From the NCBI GenBank assembly GCA_001803705.1, contig MHDY01000009.1, forward strand, positions 208 through 33,882: a stretch of DNA of 33,675 nucleotides, read 5' to 3'. The position numbers were made by a program, and so were the translations under genes. The notes under the pieces were generated by a model. The model saw only the letters and a list, made by a program, of their open reading frames with translations. It was not told the DNA's origin and ran no database searches. The stretch is from Nitrospirae bacterium GWC2_56_14 (GTDB lineage: Bacteria > Nitrospirota > UBA9217). Of this stretch, positions 32,023 through 33,675 are shown piece after piece. The number at the start of each line of letters is the position of its first letter. Position 1 is the first letter of the stretch.

Positions 32023-33159
32023 CTAAGCGCTGCCTCTCTTCATCCTTCCGATGAACGTGATGATCATCCCTCCCAATCCGACCCAGAGGCTTGCAAGCAC
32101 GATCGGCTGGCCGGGATCATAGCGCACACTCATGGCGACCCAGTACCGTACCTCCTTGGCTGACAGATGATAATTGCCCGCCTTCACCATGCCACCGATC
32201 TCCGCCTTACCTTCCGCAAAAGGGCCGGTTCCCTCCTCTGGGACCATCGTATGCTGCCATACCTGAAAAACGGCATCTCCCGCCCGTTCCTTGAGTGGGG
32301 TCGGGAGATAGGTGACCAGAAGGTCGAAGAGCGGCTTCTGCGGGTCTTGCGGAAACGCCAACGGTGCGGGACCATCCTTTGTACCAGTCGCGTACAAATA
32401 TTTATCGTCCTTCTGTTTAAAGCTTTGGAGCGGAATATGGGCACCGTAGAGCTCCCTCCGGTGCCTGTCATGAAGGGTGATCAGGAGCGAATAGCCTTCG
32501 CGGTCAGCATAGTATCTGAAGCCCCTGTAGTCTAAATGCTGCGTGATGTAAACGATTCCCTGTTTTCGCGCGCGCCCCTCGCCAACGGCTATTTCATACG
32601 CTACCATCTTGTCTTCACCATCGACCTTGTACTTGGTGTGCATCCTGATCAGCGTCGTTTCACCTTTCAGTCTTGACTGGTCGAATAAACGGCCCCGATT
32701 TAAGACATCATAGCTTTGAGGGTGTTCATTGGGAAGCGTCTCCCCCTCGGTAAGCCGGATCAGCCCGTGAAAATAAAACAAGCTGTTATAAATAATACCT
32801 CCAAGCATCGCGACAAAGCTCAAATGAAACAGGATCATCCCAAAGGAAATAAGCGTCACTTTCCGGCCCCAGATCCTCCCAAAAAAGCAGAACGCCACAT
32901 TCACCACCAGCAGCACCAGTATCCCGTTAAACCAGAACGTGGAAAAGATCAATTCCCAGGCACGCTTGTCCCGGTAGATCGTAACGCCGGCAATACAGCA
33001 AACGAGGATAACGATGAGCAAGCCCAACGCGAGCTTCACGGAAGAGAGAAAATTATAGATCATTCGCAAGGTGTTGATGATAAAATTTCCCGACGAAAAA
33101 ACAGGGTATCCGCCGCTCTTATTTCCACTATTACGGGGAATTTTGCTAAACTCGGTCAT
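32023..33159 (-). CDS. resB: System II cytochrome c biogenesis protein ResB (Ccs1 type)
   Basis: About 378 residues. Membrane helices at about 30-52 (FLSSVKLALGLLIVILVCCIAG), 66-86 and 95-120 precede a large periplasmic domain with YITQHLDYRGFRYYADREGYSL, and a last helix near 360 (LASLWVGLGGMIITFIGR). This is the ResB layout, and the SSVKLALGLL start is highly typical. ResB holds apocytochrome and works with CcsA. ATG 33159 has GAGG 10 bases upstream; ATG 33189 has no ribosome site. A promoter at 33330-33358 lies about 165 bases upstream. Confidence 0.92.
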   Translation of the reverse strand: MTEFSKIPRNSGNKSGGYPVFSSGNFIINTLRMIYNFLSSVKLALGLLIVILVCCIAGVTIYRDKRAWELIFSTFWFNGILVLLVVNVAFCFFGRIWGRKVTLISFGMILFHLSFVAMLGGIIYNSLFYFHGLIRLTEGETLPNEHPQSYDVLNRGRLFDQSRLKGETTLIRMHTKYKVDGEDKMVAYEIAVGEGRARKQGIVYITQHLDYRGFRYYADREGYSLLITLHDRHRRELYGAHIPLQSFKQKDDKYLYATGTKDGPAPLAFPQDPQKPLFDLLVTYLPTPLKERAGDAVFQVWQHTMVPEEGTGPFAEGKAEIGGMVKAGNYHLSAKEVRYWVAMSVRYDPGQPIVLASLWVGLGGMIITFIGRMKRGSA

Positions 33160-33329
33160 AATATTCAAGCCTCGGCGACGTGGATTCATTTCGATACATT
33201 TACTGGTTTCGCTCCTGAGCAGCGAATTGTGAATAATTGTGCGGGGAGAATCAGGCCATCTTGAGTTCCCAAAAATACTTTCACAGCTCTGCGGTATTTA
33301 CACGGAAATCCAACGACTTAGATCGACCA

Positions 33330-33358
33330 ATTATAGACACAATCATCATTCACGTCAA
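33330..33358 (-). promoter_or_regulatory. Sigma-70-type promoter for resB-ccsA
   Basis: Minus strand TTGACG (33358-33353), 17-base spacer, TATAAT (33335-33330): five and six consensus matches. The start would fall near 33323, leaving a 160-base leader with a short hairpin TTCGCT/AGCGAA (33208-33226). Confidence 0.72.
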
Positions 33359-33447
33359 CACTATTTACATTACAATGGACAATGCTATTAGAAAAAATGA
33401 TCATCAATGGTTTTAATAAAATCGTTTTCTAGAGCCAATAACGCGAA

Positions 33448-33675
33448 TTAACGCATGGTTGCGACTGACGCCCTGGCATTTATTTCATTCAATAAGTAAG
33501 GCGCAAAGGAAGAACCAGAAGCTTGGAGAGCGCGATATTCCGACAGGACAAGGTCTTTTTCCCCCATATCCAGATAAAGAAGTCCAAGGGAAACATGGGC
33601 CTTCTCACTCTTCGGCTCAAATTGAAGGACGCGCCTGAATACGGCTACAGCCTGTGCGGGCTCATTTCTCATGGA
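33448..33675 (-). CDS. C-terminal TPR end of a TMTC-like protein (5' end outside window)
   Basis: The frame is open through the window edge, so the Met at 33672 is not a proven start. The visible ~75 residues hold one complete TPR (AHVSLGLLYLDMGEKDLVLSEY) and part of another (AQAVAVFRRVLQFEPKSEK). The end lines up well with that of the gene at 26780: AH-x2-LGL-x-YL-x-MG-x2-DL ... EY ... SGS ... EI. It is therefore probably the tail of another classical-type TMTC-like protein, though any TPR protein of that family would look the same here. Confidence 0.75.
   Translation of the reverse strand, partial: SMRNEPAQAVAVFRRVLQFEPKSEKAHVSLGLLYLDMGEKDLVLSEYRALQASGSSFAPYLLNEINARASVATMR

Noticed and set aside
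1..33675. tRNA, rRNA, IS element or prophage genes
   Set aside because: No cloverleaf, rRNA segment, transposase, integrase or phage structural motif was recognised by eye; a short tRNA-like gene in a spacer cannot be fully excluded without a covariance search.

Overview
The window is a chromosome segment from what looks like a Gram-negative, mid-GC bacterium. The evidence is nucleotide-sugar and O-antigen type genes, a formylglycine-enzyme-fold lipoprotein with a Gram-negative-style lipobox, and System II cytochrome c maturation genes (ccsA plus resB). Two cobalamin-binding radical SAM enzymes and several TMTC-type GT-C membrane proteins would fit Nitrospirota or Desulfobacterota-like lineages. 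That placement is inference from gene content; no rRNA or other phylogenetic marker is present.

Layout. (1) 1-6650, plus strand: a surface-polysaccharide operon with a GT4 glycosyltransferase (cut by the window edge), a TylF-type methyltransferase, a WecD-like N-acetyltransferase, the WecE aminotransferase, a GT2, a second GT4 and an OafA-type acyltransferase. WecD and WecE together imply dTDP-Fuc4NAc. (2) 11085-6746, minus strand: a rhamnosyltransferase-type GT2, a DPM1-like GT2, a DUF2304 protein, a TMTC-like GT-C protein without TPRs and a methyltransferase, behind a good sigma-70 promoter. (3) 11228-12892: divergent DUF2062 and flippase-fold (UPF0104) membrane proteins with promoters between them. 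(4) 16818-13211, minus strand: a LuxE-type acyl-protein synthetase, a small membrane protein and a cobalamin/radical SAM enzyme whose promoter predicts a leaderless mRNA. After its stop codon an in-frame stretch still encodes a membrane helix. (5) 28519-17298, minus strand: an 11-kb tightly packed run holding four TMTC-like O-mannosyltransferase paralogs with C-terminal TPRs, a GT39/PMT-like protein, an MFS-spermidine-synthase-like fusion and a frameshifted SGNH-hydrolase remnant, closed by a terminator-like hairpin. (6) 30837-28676, minus strand: a second cobalamin/radical SAM enzyme and a lipoprotein with the formylglycine-enzyme fold but no catalytic cysteine pair. (7) 33159-31041, minus strand: resB and ccsA, separated and flanked by spacers rich in degenerate CAGCTATCAGC repeats. 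(8) 33448-33675: the C-terminal TPR end of another protein related to the TMTC at 26780.

The most striking feature is the concentration of TMTC-like proteins: five near-complete ones plus one probable C-terminal end. They sit near a DPM1-like polyprenyl-phosphate sugar synthase, DUF2304, a GT39 protein and a flippase-fold protein. A working hypothesis is an envelope glycosylation locus in which lipid-linked sugars are made on the cytoplasmic face and used outside the membrane by several GT-C enzymes with different targets. No phage, IS element, tRNA, rRNA or CRISPR array was seen.
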